Assembly: GCA_051876355.1 (NCBI GenBank)
Contig: JBJEHU010000006.1
Location: forward strand, 62,001-126,000
DNA from: Olsenella_L sp051876355
GTDB taxonomy: Bacteria; Actinomycetota; Coriobacteriia; Coriobacteriales; Atopobiaceae
Direction of reading: 5' to 3'
DNA: 64,000 nucleotides
The translations under genes and the position numbers were made by a program. Shown piece after piece: positions 41,990 through 51,005 of this stretch. The notes beneath the pieces were generated by a model, which worked only from the letters and a program-made list of their open reading frames with translations, did no database searches and was not told where the DNA came from. How positions within the stretch are numbered: the first letter of the stretch is position 1; each line of letters begins with the position of its first letter.

Positions 41990-44749
41990 ATGGCAGAGAA
42001 GCATGTATATCGCTTCGGCAAGGACGCCAACGGCAACAATGTGACCGAGGTCGCAGGCAAGACCGTTGACGAAGCGAAGTGGATTACGGGCGGCAAGGGT
42101 GCAAACCTTGCAGAGATGGCAAACATCGGCCTTCCCGTCCCTCCAGGATTCACGATCAGCTGCCAGACCTGCGTCGCGTATTCGAGCGCCGGCAACGTGT
42201 GGCCTGATGGCGTTCTCGACGAGATCGACGTCTACCGCAAAGATCTCGAGGAGCGCATGGGCAAGAAGCTCGGCGACAAGGAAGATCCTCTGCTTGTCTC
42301 CGTCCGTTCTGGTGCACCGTTCTCGATGCCGGGCATGATGGACACGGTCCTGAACCTCGGCCTCAACGATGATTCCGTGCAGGGCCTCATCAAGCAGACG
42401 CAGAACCCGCGCTTCGCATGGGACTCCTACCGTCGTTTCGTCCAGATGTTCTCTGACGTCGTTATGGGCGTGAATGGCCAGCTCTTCGAGGATGCCATCA
42501 ACGCCAAGAAGGCCGAGAAGGGTGTCAAGCTCGACACCGAGCTCGATGCTGACGACCTCAAGGACCTCGTCGCAACCTTCAAGCAGATCTTCGCCGACAA
42601 TGTCGACGCCGAGAAGTACCCCGAGGTTGCAGAGGGCGGCAAGGCAGTCTTCCCGTCCGATCCGTACCTGCAGCTCCGCCTTGCAGAGCAGGCAGTCTTC
42701 GGCTCCTGGAACACGCCGCGTGCAATTCTCTACCGCAAGCAGAACAAGATCCCCGACGATCTCGGCACGGCCGTGAACGTCCAGGTCATGGTCTTCGGCA
42801 ACAAGGGCAACACCTCCGCAACGGGCGTCGCCTTCACGCGCAACCCTGCTGACGGCTCCAACGAGCGCTACGGCGACTTCCTCGTCAACGCTCAGGGCGA
42901 GGACGTCGTGGCCGGCATCCGCAACACGCAGCCGATCTCCGACCTCCCGAAGACCCCGGGCCTCGAGGAGGCAGGCAAGGAGCTCTACCACGTCTTCGAG
43001 ATCCTCGAGGACCACTACGCAGACATGATGGACCTCGAGTTCACCATCGAGCAGGGCAAGCTCTGGATGCTCCAGACCCGTGTCGGCAAGCGTACCGCGC
43101 TTTCCGCCCTCAAGGTCGCCATCCAGATGTACGAAGAGGGCCGCATCACCAAGGAGCAGGCTGTCATGCGCGTCGCTCCTGAGCAGCTCGACCAGCTTCT
43201 GCACCCGCAGTTCGACAAGTCTGCCAAGTACGATGTCCTTGCCAAGGGCCTCAATGCTTCCCCTGGTGCAGCAACCGGCGGCGTCGTCTTCTCTTCTGCA
43301 GACGCAGAGGCCTTCAAGGAGGCAGGCAAGCCCTGCATCCTCGTCCGCTGGGAGACCACGCCTGACGACCTCAAGGGCATGGTCGCAGCTGAGGGCATCC
43401 TGACGTCCCACGGCGGCAAGACCTCCCATGCAGCCGTCATCGCACGTGGCATGGGCGCTCCGTGCGTCTGCGGCGTCGAGGCGCTGAACATCGATGCTCC
43501 TAACAAGACGGTCTCCGTCTCCGGCACCGATGTCGTGCTCCATGAGGGCGACGTCATCTCCATCGACGGCACGACCGGCGATGTCATTCTCGGCGAGGTT
43601 CCTCTGGTACGTCCGGAGCTCGGCGGCGACCTCGAGACCATCCTCGACTGGGCTGACGAGATCCGCAAGGATCCGGAGCGCGGCCGCGTCATCGGCGTCC
43701 GTGCAAATGCCGACAACCCGGCAGATGCACAGCTCTCCGCTGACAACGGCGCAGAGGGCATCGGCCTCGACCGTACCGAGCACATGTTCCTCGGCGAGCG
43801 CAAGCAGCTCATTCAGAACTTCATCCTCGCAGAGGACGACGCCGTCAAGGCCGACTCCCTCGAGAAGCTCGGCGCTGCCCAGAAGGGCGACTTCCTCGGC
43901 ATGTTCAAGGCCATGGACGGCAAGACCGTCATCGTCCGTCTGCTCGATCCGCCTCTGCACGAGTTCCTCGACAACCCGCGCCAGCTCGATGTCGAGATCG
44001 CCAAGGAGGAGGCTGCCGGCAAGGACTGCACCGAGAAGCGTGCCCTCATGGCAAAGCTCGACTCCTTCCAGGAGGCCAACCCGATGCTCGGCCTTCGTGG
44101 CTGCCGTCTCGGCCTTGTCTATCCTGAGCTCAACGTCATGCAGGTCAAGGCAATCGCCTCTGCTGCTGCCGAGCTCATCAAGCAGGGCTTCAACCCGAAG
44201 CCGGAGATCATGATCCCGCTCGTCGGCTTCGAGCGCGAAATCGAGATTGTCCGTGGCGTCGTCGAGGAGAACGTCAAGAAGGTCGCCGACGAGTACGGCG
44301 TCAAGCTTGACATCCCCGTGGGCACCATGATCGAGCTCCCGCGTGCTGCCATCATGAGCGAGGAGATCGCTCACCACGCTGACTTCTTCTCCTTCGGCAC
44401 GAACGACCTCACGCAGACCTGCCTCGGCTTCTCCCGTGACGACGTTGAGTCCGCATTCATGCCGCTCTACCTCGAGAAGAAGATCGTCAAGACGAACCCG
44501 TTCGCTACGCTCGATCCGGGCGTTGCAAAGCTCGTAGAGATGGGCGTCAAGGGCGGCCACAAGGGCAACCCGAACATCGTCTGCGGCGTCTGCGGCGAGA
44601 CCGGTGGCGATCCTGAGTCCATCCACATGTACTACGACCTCGGCCTCGACTACGTGTCCTGCTCGCCGTACCGCGTGCCTATCGCACGTCTTGCTGCGGC
44701 ACAGGCAAAGATCGAGTCCAATGGCGGCGCAAAGACGCTTGCCAAGTAG
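41990..44749 (+). CDS. ppdK: Pyruvate, phosphate dikinase
   Basis: A 919-residue PPDK interconverting pyruvate, ATP and phosphate with PEP, AMP and pyrophosphate. The N-terminal nucleotide-binding domain has GGKGANLAEM and SVRSGAPFSMPGMMDT. The phosphohistidine domain has GGKTSHAAVIARGMG, including the TSH motif whose Thr is the usual PDRP target. The C-terminal PEP/pyruvate barrel has GLRGCRLG and CGVCGETGGD. AGGAG precedes ATG 41990. PPDK lets anaerobes use pyrophosphate in glycolysis or make PEP, and PEP feeds the shikimate pathway elsewhere in this window. The adjacent PDRP lacks its catalytic half. Confidence 0.97.
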   Translation: MAEKHVYRFGKDANGNNVTEVAGKTVDEAKWITGGKGANLAEMANIGLPVPPGFTISCQTCVAYSSAGNVWPDGVLDEIDVYRKDLEERMGKKLGDKEDPLLVSVRSGAPFSMPGMMDTVLNLGLNDDSVQGLIKQTQNPRFAWDSYRRFVQMFSDVVMGVNGQLFEDAINAKKAEKGVKLDTELDADDLKDLVATFKQIFADNVDAEKYPEVAEGGKAVFPSDPYLQLRLAEQAVFGSWNTPRAILYRKQNKIPDDLGTAVNVQVMVFGNKGNTSATGVAFTRNPADGSNERYGDFLVNAQGEDVVAGIRNTQPISDLPKTPGLEEAGKELYHVFEILEDHYADMMDLEFTIEQGKLWMLQTRVGKRTALSALKVAIQMYEEGRITKEQAVMRVAPEQLDQLLHPQFDKSAKYDVLAKGLNASPGAATGGVVFSSADAEAFKEAGKPCILVRWETTPDDLKGMVAAEGILTSHGGKTSHAAVIARGMGAPCVCGVEALNIDAPNKTVSVSGTDVVLHEGDVISIDGTTGDVILGEVPLVRPELGGDLETILDWADEIRKDPERGRVIGVRANADNPADAQLSADNGAEGIGLDRTEHMFLGERKQLIQNFILAEDDAVKADSLEKLGAAQKGDFLGMFKAMDGKTVIVRLLDPPLHEFLDNPRQLDVEIAKEEAAGKDCTEKRALMAKLDSFQEANPMLGLRGCRLGLVYPELNVMQVKAIASAAAELIKQGFNPKPEIMIPLVGFEREIEIVRGVVEENVKKVADEYGVKLDIPVGTMIELPRAAIMSEEIAHHADFFSFGTNDLTQTCLGFSRDDVESAFMPLYLEKKIVKTNPFATLDPGVAKLVEMGVKGGHKGNPNIVCGVCGETGGDPESIHMYYDLGLDYVSCSPYRVPIARLAAAQAKIESNGGAKTLAK

Positions 44750-44772
44750 GCTTTCAGCCTGACTGACTGAGG

Positions 44773-44805
44773 GGGAGGGACGCAAAGAAGCGTCCCTCCC
44801 TTTTT
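44773..44805 (+). terminator. Terminator after ppdK
   Basis: An 11-base-pair perfect stem (44773–44783 with 44790–44800), 6-base loop and TTTTT tail, 24 bases after the stop codon. Confidence 0.95.
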
Positions 44806-44850
44806 GTGCTATTCTGGCGATTGTGCAGGTTATCTGCAGGCATGTTTCTG

Positions 44851-44879
44851 TTGTGGTGAGCGCGTGCCTGCCGTATAAT
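44851..44879 (+). promoter_or_regulatory. Promoter of rplS
   Basis: TTGTGG at 44851–44856 and TATAAT at 44874–44879 are 17 bases apart, about 70 bases upstream of rplS. Confidence 0.75.
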
Positions 44880-44947
44880 CACATCTTGTGTGTAAACCTA
44901 TGTGTCGTTCGCTAGAGCGTCGGCACCTCTAGAGACAAGGAAAGAAT

Positions 44948-45292
44948 ATGGACTACATCCGCGCAATCGAGCGTCAGCAGATCCGCGAAGACATTCCGCA
45001 GATTCTCGTCGGCGACAATGTGAAGGTTCACTACCGCATCAAGGAAGGCGACCGCGAGCGTATCCAGGTCTTCCAGGGCGACGTCATTCGCATGAGCGGT
45101 GCAGGCGCACGCGAGACCTTCACGGTCCGCAAGATCAGCTTCGGCGTCGGCGTCGAGCGTACCTTCCCGGTGAACTCCCCGAAGATCGCCAAGCTCGAGG
45201 TTGTCCGTCACGGCGAGGTCAACCGCGCAAAGCTCTACTACCTGCGCGACCGCGTGGGCAAGGCTGCACGCATCCGCGAGAAGCGTGCCTAA
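44948..45292 (+). CDS. rplS: Ribosomal protein L19
   Basis: A 114-residue bL19 at the 30S–50S interface. GDNVKVHYRIKEGDRERIQVFQG, GVGVERTFPVNSPKI and KLYYLRDRVGKAARI are typical. AAGGAAAG precedes ATG 44948. It has its own promoter and a weak terminator, and stands apart from the rpsP–trmD set with which it is often linked in other bacteria. Confidence 0.97.
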   Translation: MDYIRAIERQQIREDIPQILVGDNVKVHYRIKEGDRERIQVFQGDVIRMSGAGARETFTVRKISFGVGVERTFPVNSPKIAKLEVVRHGEVNRAKLYYLRDRVGKAARIREKRA

Positions 45293-45314
45293 GCGCAGCA
45301 CACATGCACGGAAG

Positions 45315-45342
45315 GAAGAGGGCCTCATGGGCCCTCTTCTGC
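45315..45342 (+). terminator. Likely terminator after rplS
   Basis: GAAGAGGGCC (45315–45324) pairs with GGCCCTCTTC (45330–45339). The following TGCT is a poor U-tract, so termination may be partial. Confidence 0.6.
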
Positions 45343-45362
45343 TATCCAGGGAGTGAGCGCCG

Positions 45363-46142
45363 TTGGAGAAGAGAGAGCCTGCGAAAGACATAGCGAGAAA
45401 GATCCATGAGGCAGCATTCGAGGAATTCGATGCTGTCATGGCTGCCTATGCAGGTGACGGACGCAAGCAGGTGCAGGAAGCGCTTGCGCGGGCAAGCCGC
45501 CGCCATGAGCGGGAGGCAGAAGACCGCAAGCGGGTCGAGGGAATGTATGCCCTCCAGGAAGAGCTTGGAGGCGATGGCCTTGTCGTAGGCGTCGACGAGG
45601 TCGGACGCGGCGCTATCGCAGGCCCGCTCACGGTCGGCGCCGTCATCCTGCCCAAGGAGCCGAAGATCTGGGGCCTCAACGACTCGAAGCAGCTCACGCC
45701 CGAGAAGAGGGAAGTCCTGGCAGCAGAGATAGCTGATGTCGCAATCGCTGTCGGCATGGCCCATATTCCGCCTGAGACAATCGATGCGCTCGGCATGTCC
45801 GTGTGCCTGAGACGTGCCATGGCAGAGGCCATCGCATCGTGCGGCGTCGAGCCCGACTGCGTCCTCATCGATGGCAATCCGGTCCATGTCCATCCGAAGG
45901 AGAAGACGCTCGTGAAGGGCGATGCACGCATCGCTGCCATCGCAGCAGCCTCGATAGTCGCGAAGGTGACGCGTGACCATCTCATGTGCAGCCTCGCCGA
46001 AGAATATCCAATGTATGGATGGGACGCCTGCAAGGGGTACGGCTCGAAAGAGCACATCGAAGCGATCAGGAAATATGGCCTCTCGCCCTACCATAGAGCC
46101 ACATTCTGCACGAATTTCGTGGAGGACGCACATCTCTTCTGA
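45363..46142 (+). CDS. rnhB: Ribonuclease HII
   Basis: A 259-residue RNase HII that cuts at ribonucleotides in DNA. VVGVDEVGRGAIAGP carries the DEGxG/DEVGRG metal-binding acids, NDSKQLTP follows, VLIDGNPV and KGDARIAAIAAASIVAKVTRD complete the core. The 70-residue helical N-terminal extension is common in Gram-positive RnhB. The start is TTG 45363; GGGAG lies about ten bases upstream. It begins the rnhB–yraN–dprA–trmFO–xerC series. Confidence 0.95.
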   Translation: MEKREPAKDIARKIHEAAFEEFDAVMAAYAGDGRKQVQEALARASRRHEREAEDRKRVEGMYALQEELGGDGLVVGVDEVGRGAIAGPLTVGAVILPKEPKIWGLNDSKQLTPEKREVLAAEIADVAIAVGMAHIPPETIDALGMSVCLRRAMAEAIASCGVEPDCVLIDGNPVHVHPKEKTLVKGDARIAAIAAASIVAKVTRDHLMCSLAEEYPMYGWDACKGYGSKEHIEAIRKYGLSPYHRATFCTNFVEDAHLF

Positions 46143-46304
46143 GTACCTGAGGCGCTGCGCGCATCTGACACCGTGCGCATGACCTGCGACAATGCTGAGT
46201 GTTTGCAGCCCGTGAAAGCTTTTTGGCAGTTTCCGGGCATCTCGGCTGCCCATCTCTGGAAGATGCGTCTGCCATAGTCCTTCCATCTCGAGAAGGGAGA
46301 GGAC

Positions 46305-46820
46305 ATGGCAGAGGTGCGAGACACCAAGGAACGTGGCGAAGAAGATCTGTCGGACTTCGCAAGCAGGAAGGCGGTCTTCTGGTCCAGCAGAGATGAGACG
46401 GGCGAGGAGGCCACAGAGCTCCACCGGCAGGGCATACGGATTGCCTGCTCCTATTTCCGGTATCGCGGTGCGGACATACTGTCTGAAGGAGATGGCGGTA
46501 AAGACGAGCCAGACATCTGCTGCTCGCTCGACGGCGAGATTGTCCTTGCGGACATGGTGTCCGTCGCCGATATCGTAGAGGAGATGTCCGTGCCGGAGCT
46601 CTCTGTCTCGGCAGACGATTTCTGGCGCTGCCGCAGGAAGGCACTGCTCTGGCTGGCAGAGCACCGCTATGCATCCGTGCGCTATGACCTGATGTCGCTT
46701 GGCATCTTCGCGCCGAGGCATGCGCGCATCAGGCATCTTGCCGGCGTCTACTTCTGGTCGGATGAGCCGGACCAGCTTGCCTTCTATGCAGACGATGCCG
46801 ATGAAGGCGGCAAGCGATGA
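46305..46820 (+). CDS. YraN-like protein with altered nuclease motif
   Basis: A 171-residue protein between rnhB and dprA, exactly where yraN (UPF0102) normally sits. A conserved-looking core (GEEATELHRQGIRIA, YFRYRGADI) corresponds to the YraN GEExAxxYLxxxGYxIL pattern. The expected PD-(D/E)xK pattern, ExD followed by (E)VEVKTR, here reads EPDICCSLDGEIVLADMVSV: the E and D of the first element survive, but EVK is DMV, so the catalytic lysine is missing. It is thus likely inactive as a nuclease. GGGAGAGG precedes ATG 46305, and the stop overlaps dprA by 4 bases. Assignment rests on synteny plus weak similarity. Confidence 0.65.
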   Translation: MAEVRDTKERGEEDLSDFASRKAVFWSSRDETGEEATELHRQGIRIACSYFRYRGADILSEGDGGKDEPDICCSLDGEIVLADMVSVADIVEEMSVPELSVSADDFWRCRRKALLWLAEHRYASVRYDLMSLGIFAPRHARIRHLAGVYFWSDEPDQLAFYADDADEGGKR

Positions 46821-47719
46821 ACGCAGGCGAGCGCTTCGAGCTCTCGCCGGGCGACGAGGGCTATCCGCAGCTTGTCCTTGAGGGCTATGAGACAGCGCCG
46901 CATATCTATGGAATAGGCAATCGAGAGGCGCTTCTCGGCCCCTGCCTCTCTGTCATCGGAGCGCGTCAGGCAACGCCCTATGGGCTCGAGATTGCCCACA
47001 TGGCTGGCAGGATCTGTGCCGAGGCAGGCATCTGCGTCGTCTCGGGAGGGGCGCTCGGCTGCGATGCCCAGGCAAGCAGGGGAGCGCTCGAGGCAGGCGG
47101 ACGCACGGTCATCGTTTCAGGCTGCGGAGCGGATCGCCTCTATCCAAGGACATCCGAAGACATCTTCTCGGCAGCGCGGGCCGGTGCAGGATGTGTCGTC
47201 GCGCTCGAGGATTGGGGCGAAGGTCCGAAGCGCTATACGTTTCCGAAGCGCAATGTCCTCATCGCTGCCCTTTCGCCGGTGCTTGTCGTCTGCGAGGCCG
47301 GCAGGAAGTCGGGGACCATGGGGACAGCGGAGGCAGCCATGAGCATGGGAAGAAGCGTCTACGCCGTCCCGGGCTCCATTTTCTCTCCGACTTCGCAGGG
47401 CACGAACTACCTGATCCAGAACGGCTGCGGCCTCATCGCAGACGAGCTCGGCTTCGAGCAGGTGCTGTCGCTCGATTACGGCTGCGAGCGCCGGCTCACC
47501 CGTCCCCGCATGCCTGAATGGGGCCGTGTTCTTTCGGCGCTCGTCGCCTCACCGATGCGTCCGGCAGATCTCGCGGGTAAGATAGGTCTCGATGAACTGA
47601 CAGTTGCCGATACGCTCACATCCTATGAGGAGATGGGCCTCGTGGCGAAGCTCCCCGATGGGTGCTATGCCCCGAGCGAGAAGGCGTATCGTCTCATGGA
47701 AGCGGAGCAGGACGAATGA
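46817..47719 (+). CDS. dprA: DNA-processing protein DprA
   Basis: A 300-residue DprA/Smf protein, which loads RecA on incoming single strands in competent cells. The Rossmann core shows SVIGARQATPYGLEIA, VVSGGALGCDAQASRGAL, RNVLIAALSPVLVVCEAG and GTNYLIQNG. A C-terminal winged-helix region (about 232–295) follows. It overlaps the upstream gene by ATGA and the next, trmFO, likewise, so all three are coupled. Presence alone does not show competence. Confidence 0.94.
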   Translation: MNAGERFELSPGDEGYPQLVLEGYETAPHIYGIGNREALLGPCLSVIGARQATPYGLEIAHMAGRICAEAGICVVSGGALGCDAQASRGALEAGGRTVIVSGCGADRLYPRTSEDIFSAARAGAGCVVALEDWGEGPKRYTFPKRNVLIAALSPVLVVCEAGRKSGTMGTAEAAMSMGRSVYAVPGSIFSPTSQGTNYLIQNGCGLIADELGFEQVLSLDYGCERRLTRPRMPEWGRVLSALVASPMRPADLAGKIGLDELTVADTLTSYEEMGLVAKLPDGCYAPSEKAYRLMEAEQDE

Positions 47720-49044
47720 CAGATGAGGTCACGGTCGTAGGCGCAGGACTTGCAGGATCGGAATGTGCCCTGCAGCTCGCACGCAGGGGCGTGCATGTGA
47801 AGCTCTTCGAGCAGAGGCCCACGAACAATACCGTGGCACACCATACCGACCGCTGCGCCGAGCTGGTCTGCTCGAATTCGCTGAAGGCGACGAGGCTCGA
47901 GAGCGCAGCTGGACTTCTGAAGCATGAGCTCGAGACGATGGATTCGTTCGTGCTCAAGGCGGCAGAGGAGCACGCCGTGCCGGCCGGAGGCGCGCTTGCT
48001 GTGGACCGCGATGGCTTTTCCCAGGCTGTGACCGATATGGTCGAGGCAGAGCCTCTGATCGAGCTTGTCCGCGAGGAGGTGCGCGAGCTGCCGGAGGGTC
48101 CTGCCGTCATCGCTGCAGGACCGCTCTGCTCCGATGCGCTCTTCAAGGCACTCTCGCAGAGGCTGGGCGGCGCGGCGCTCTCGTTCTTCGATGCGGCTGC
48201 CCCCATCGTCGATGCAGCCACGATCGACCGCACTCGTGTCTTTGCGCAGTCGCGTTACGACGAAGAGAGCACGGGCGACTATCTCAACTGCCCTATGAAC
48301 CGCGAAGAGTACGAGACGTTCTACGAGGAGCTCATCGGCGCGAAGCGCGTGATTGCCCGCGATTTCGAGCAGTCAGATCTCTTCTGCGCCTGTCAGCCAG
48401 TCGAGGAGGTCGCGCGCACGGGCATCGATTCCCTCCGGTTCGGCGCGCTCAAGCCGGTTGGCCTCAAGGATCCACGTACCGGCAGGCGTCCCTGGGCTGC
48501 CGTGCAGCTCAGGGCCGAGAACAAGGCCGGCACGGCCTACAACCTCGTCGGCTTCCAGACGAACCTCACCTGGCCGGAGCAGAAGCGCGTGTTCCGTCTC
48601 ATCCCAGGCCTCGAAGAGGCAGAGTTCTTCCGCTATGGCGTCATGCACAGGAATACGTTCGTCGACGCGCCGAAGGTGCTTGACCGCACCTTCGGCATTC
48701 CTGGTACGCATATCCGCCTTGCAGGCCAGATCTGCGGCACGGAAGGCTATGTCGAAGCAATCGCCTCGGGGCTCCTCGCTGCCCTCAACACCTATGCCGA
48801 TCTTGCCGGCAAGCCTGAAGTGACGCTTCCGCCTGAGACAGCCTTCGGTGCCCTTGTGGCCTATGCGACCGATCCGGAGACGAAGGACTACCAGCCGATG
48901 CATGTGAACTTCGGCCTTGTGCCGCCGCTTGCAGACCAGACACTCAAGAAGCGCGAGCGCTATGCCGCCTACCGCGACCGTGCCATCGCCCAGATGGATG
49001 CCTTCATGGAAGAGCGGCAAGACCTCTTCGGATATAGGGCATGA
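47716..49044 (+). CDS. trmFO: Folate/FAD-dependent tRNA-U54 methyltransferase
   Basis: A 442-residue TrmFO that makes ribothymidine at tRNA position 54 using methylene-tetrahydrofolate. VVGAGLAGSECALQLARRG is the FAD-binding loop, and FEQRP, AELVCSNSLK with its catalytic Cys, and LAGQICGTEGYVEAIASG are diagnostic. ATG 47716 overlaps dprA by 4 bases; an upstream in-frame start inside dprA is rejected. TrmFO is typical of Firmicutes, Coriobacteriia and some Gram-negatives, replacing TrmA. Confidence 0.96.
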   Translation: MTDEVTVVGAGLAGSECALQLARRGVHVKLFEQRPTNNTVAHHTDRCAELVCSNSLKATRLESAAGLLKHELETMDSFVLKAAEEHAVPAGGALAVDRDGFSQAVTDMVEAEPLIELVREEVRELPEGPAVIAAGPLCSDALFKALSQRLGGAALSFFDAAAPIVDAATIDRTRVFAQSRYDEESTGDYLNCPMNREEYETFYEELIGAKRVIARDFEQSDLFCACQPVEEVARTGIDSLRFGALKPVGLKDPRTGRRPWAAVQLRAENKAGTAYNLVGFQTNLTWPEQKRVFRLIPGLEEAEFFRYGVMHRNTFVDAPKVLDRTFGIPGTHIRLAGQICGTEGYVEAIASGLLAALNTYADLAGKPEVTLPPETAFGALVAYATDPETKDYQPMHVNFGLVPPLADQTLKKRERYAAYRDRAIAQMDAFMEERQDLFGYRA

Positions 49045-49970
49045 CAGAGGCGGCAGACGCACGCACAAAGGACCAGAAGTGCTTTGCGCGCGATGTGGAC
49101 GAGTTCCTGGGCTTTCTCGGTGAGATCAGGAACCTCTCGCCTCAGACCATACGCGCCTACCGGACCGATCTTGACGCGTATCTTTTGTGGACAGAGCGCG
49201 AAGGCGTGATGCCGCATGAGGTGACGCACCGCCAGCTCAGGAGCTATCTCTTCGAGCTCAAGCGGGCAGGCTATGCCACGACGACAATCGACCGGCACCT
49301 GAGCGCCCTGCGCTCCTGCTACAAGTGGCTTCTCGGAGAGGGGAGGATCGCTTCTGATGCCGCCGAAGCGGTATCGGGACCGAAGCGTGCGAAGCGCCTG
49401 CCCCATGCCATGTCGGACAGCGAAGCAGACAGGATCATAGAGGCCTGTCCGGATACGCCGGAAGGCATGCGCGACCGGGCCTTCCTCGAGCTCCTCTATG
49501 CGACCGGCGCCCGCATCTCCGAAGCCGCAGCGCTCGATATGGCAGACATCGACAGCGAGCAGATGCTCGTGCATCTCTTCGGCAAGGGGTCGAAGGAGCG
49601 CATCGTCCCGATCTATCGGAGTGCCCTCGAGGCCGTGGAGCGCTATGAGAGGAAAGCACGGCCGATCTTTCTCGCCGGAGCTGAAGGTGAGACAGATGCG
49701 CTCTTCCTGTCTGTGCATGGCAGGCGCATGAGTGCCGATGCGCTGAGGCGGCGATTCCGGCGCGCGCTCGCGCAGGCAGAGGTCGATCCGACCTATACGC
49801 CGCACTCTCTTCGCCATGCCTTTGCTACCGAGCTCCTGTCAGGTGGCGCAGACATGCGAAGCGTCCAGGAGCTCCTGGGGCATGAGTCGCTGGCGACGAC
49901 ACAGATCTATACGCACCTTTCGATCGACCGGCTCAAGGATGCGACGCATACCGCGCATCCGAGAGGCTAG
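49041..49970 (+). CDS. xerC: Tyrosine recombinase XerC/XerD
   Basis: A 309-residue site-specific recombinase for dimer resolution at dif. The catalytic set is complete: Arg158 (YATGARISE), Lys182, His255 and Arg258 (HSLRHAF), His281 (GHESLATT) and Tyr290. The SAM-like core-binding domain is at 15–105. It is coupled to trmFO by ATGA. Position after trmFO fits chromosomal XerC rather than a phage integrase; with no other xer gene in view, C versus D is uncertain. Confidence 0.9.
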   Translation: MTEAADARTKDQKCFARDVDEFLGFLGEIRNLSPQTIRAYRTDLDAYLLWTEREGVMPHEVTHRQLRSYLFELKRAGYATTTIDRHLSALRSCYKWLLGEGRIASDAAEAVSGPKRAKRLPHAMSDSEADRIIEACPDTPEGMRDRAFLELLYATGARISEAAALDMADIDSEQMLVHLFGKGSKERIVPIYRSALEAVERYERKARPIFLAGAEGETDALFLSVHGRRMSADALRRRFRRALAQAEVDPTYTPHSLRHAFATELLSGGADMRSVQELLGHESLATTQIYTHLSIDRLKDATHTAHPRG

Positions 49971-50068
49971 AATTGATGGAGATGGCATGGAGCTTTGCTT
50001 CCTGCTCCTGAAAAATCATGCAGGACCGATGGAGAGCATTTGCCAAAGACAGGAAGCAGAAGCGCTGC

Positions 50069-50074
50069 TATACT
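50069..50074 (+). promoter_or_regulatory. -10 element and leader of rpsB
   Basis: TATACT lies 140 bases before rpsB, leaving a long 5' leader (about 50081–50214) with several GC-rich short inverted repeats. The only -35-like TTGCCA is 23 bases away, too far. rpsB leaders are often autoregulatory, but no specific motif was recognised. Confidence 0.45.
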
Positions 50075-50214
50075 AGGTACTCGCTGTGCGTCCGCATGGC
50101 ATACGTCGCACACGTGACTACTCGGAGGCCATGGTGCCCGCAGCCACAAGCCAGGCTGAGGGTGGTGCTCCGGGGCTGACATCACGTGGAGGAAGAACCA
50201 ATGGAGGTTTGAAC

Positions 50215-50967
50215 ATGGCTGTCAAGATCAATCTCAAGACCCTGCTCGAGGCTGGCTGCCACTATGGCCACCAGACGCGTCGCTGGAACCCGAAGATGAA
50301 GCCCTATATCTTCGGCGAGCGCAACGGCGTCTACATCCTCGACCTCAAGCAGACGGTCATCGATGCCGACCAGGCATACACGTTCCTCAAGGAGACCGCT
50401 GCCAAGGGCGGCACCATCCTGTTTGTCGGCACGAAGAAGCAGGCCCAGGAGTCCATCAAGACCCAGGCAGAGCGCTGCGGCATGCCGTACATCGCTGAGC
50501 GCTGGCTCGGCGGCATGCTCACGAACTTCACGACGATGCGTTCCCGCATCGAGCGCATGGAAGAGCTCGAGGGCATGGTCGAGGACGGCAGCATGGCTAC
50601 GCTCCCGAAGAAGGAGCAGGCTGTGCTCGGCAAGGAACTCGAGAAGCTCCAGCGCAACCTCGGTGGCGTCCGTGATATGAAGTCCCTTCCGCAGGCTCTC
50701 TACGTCGTCGACACGAAGCGCGAGGAGCTCGCAGTGCGCGAGGCCAACCGCCTTCACATCCCTGTCGTCGGCCTTCTCGACACGAACTCCGATCCTGACG
50801 TGATCGATTACGGCATCCCTGCAAACGACGACGCTATCCGTTCCGTCGCCCTTCTGACCGAGCTGGTTGCCGACGCAATCCTCGCCGGCTCTGGCAAGGA
50901 GCAGATCACCGAGGCCGAGATGGCAGGCGCAGCCGAGTCGGCCGCAGAGGCACCTGCTGCAGAGTAG
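50215..50967 (+). CDS. rpsB: Ribosomal protein S2
   Basis: A 250-residue uS2. It opens AVKINLKTLLEAGCHYGHQ, followed by RRWNPKMKPYIFGERNGVYILDL-type sequence, RWLGGMLTNF and VGLLDTNSDPDVIDYGIPANDD. ATG 50215 has GGAGG six bases upstream. The C-terminus ends in an Ala/Glu-rich tail. tsf follows 38 bases later, the standard pair. Confidence 0.97.
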   Translation: MAVKINLKTLLEAGCHYGHQTRRWNPKMKPYIFGERNGVYILDLKQTVIDADQAYTFLKETAAKGGTILFVGTKKQAQESIKTQAERCGMPYIAERWLGGMLTNFTTMRSRIERMEELEGMVEDGSMATLPKKEQAVLGKELEKLQRNLGGVRDMKSLPQALYVVDTKREELAVREANRLHIPVVGLLDTNSDPDVIDYGIPANDDAIRSVALLTELVADAILAGSGKEQITEAEMAGAAESAAEAPAAE

Positions 50968-51005
50968 CAATCAGTCCGATAGGAATTACGCTTTAAGGAG
51001 GTCAC

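Noticed and set aside
41978..44785. A 935-codon open frame antisense to ppdK, and similar long frames opposite the aro operon (4188–6989)
   Set aside because: High GC and strong codon bias produce long antisense frames. The translations are low-complexity, have no recognisable domain, and lie fully opposite genes with clear products.
45363..45580. 70-residue N-terminal extension of RNase HII
   Set aside because: This extension is common in Gram-positive RnhB and not novel.
50081..50214. Structured rpsB leader as a possible riboswitch
   Set aside because: GC-rich short inverted repeats exist, but no known consensus was recognised and alternative folds cannot be judged by eye.
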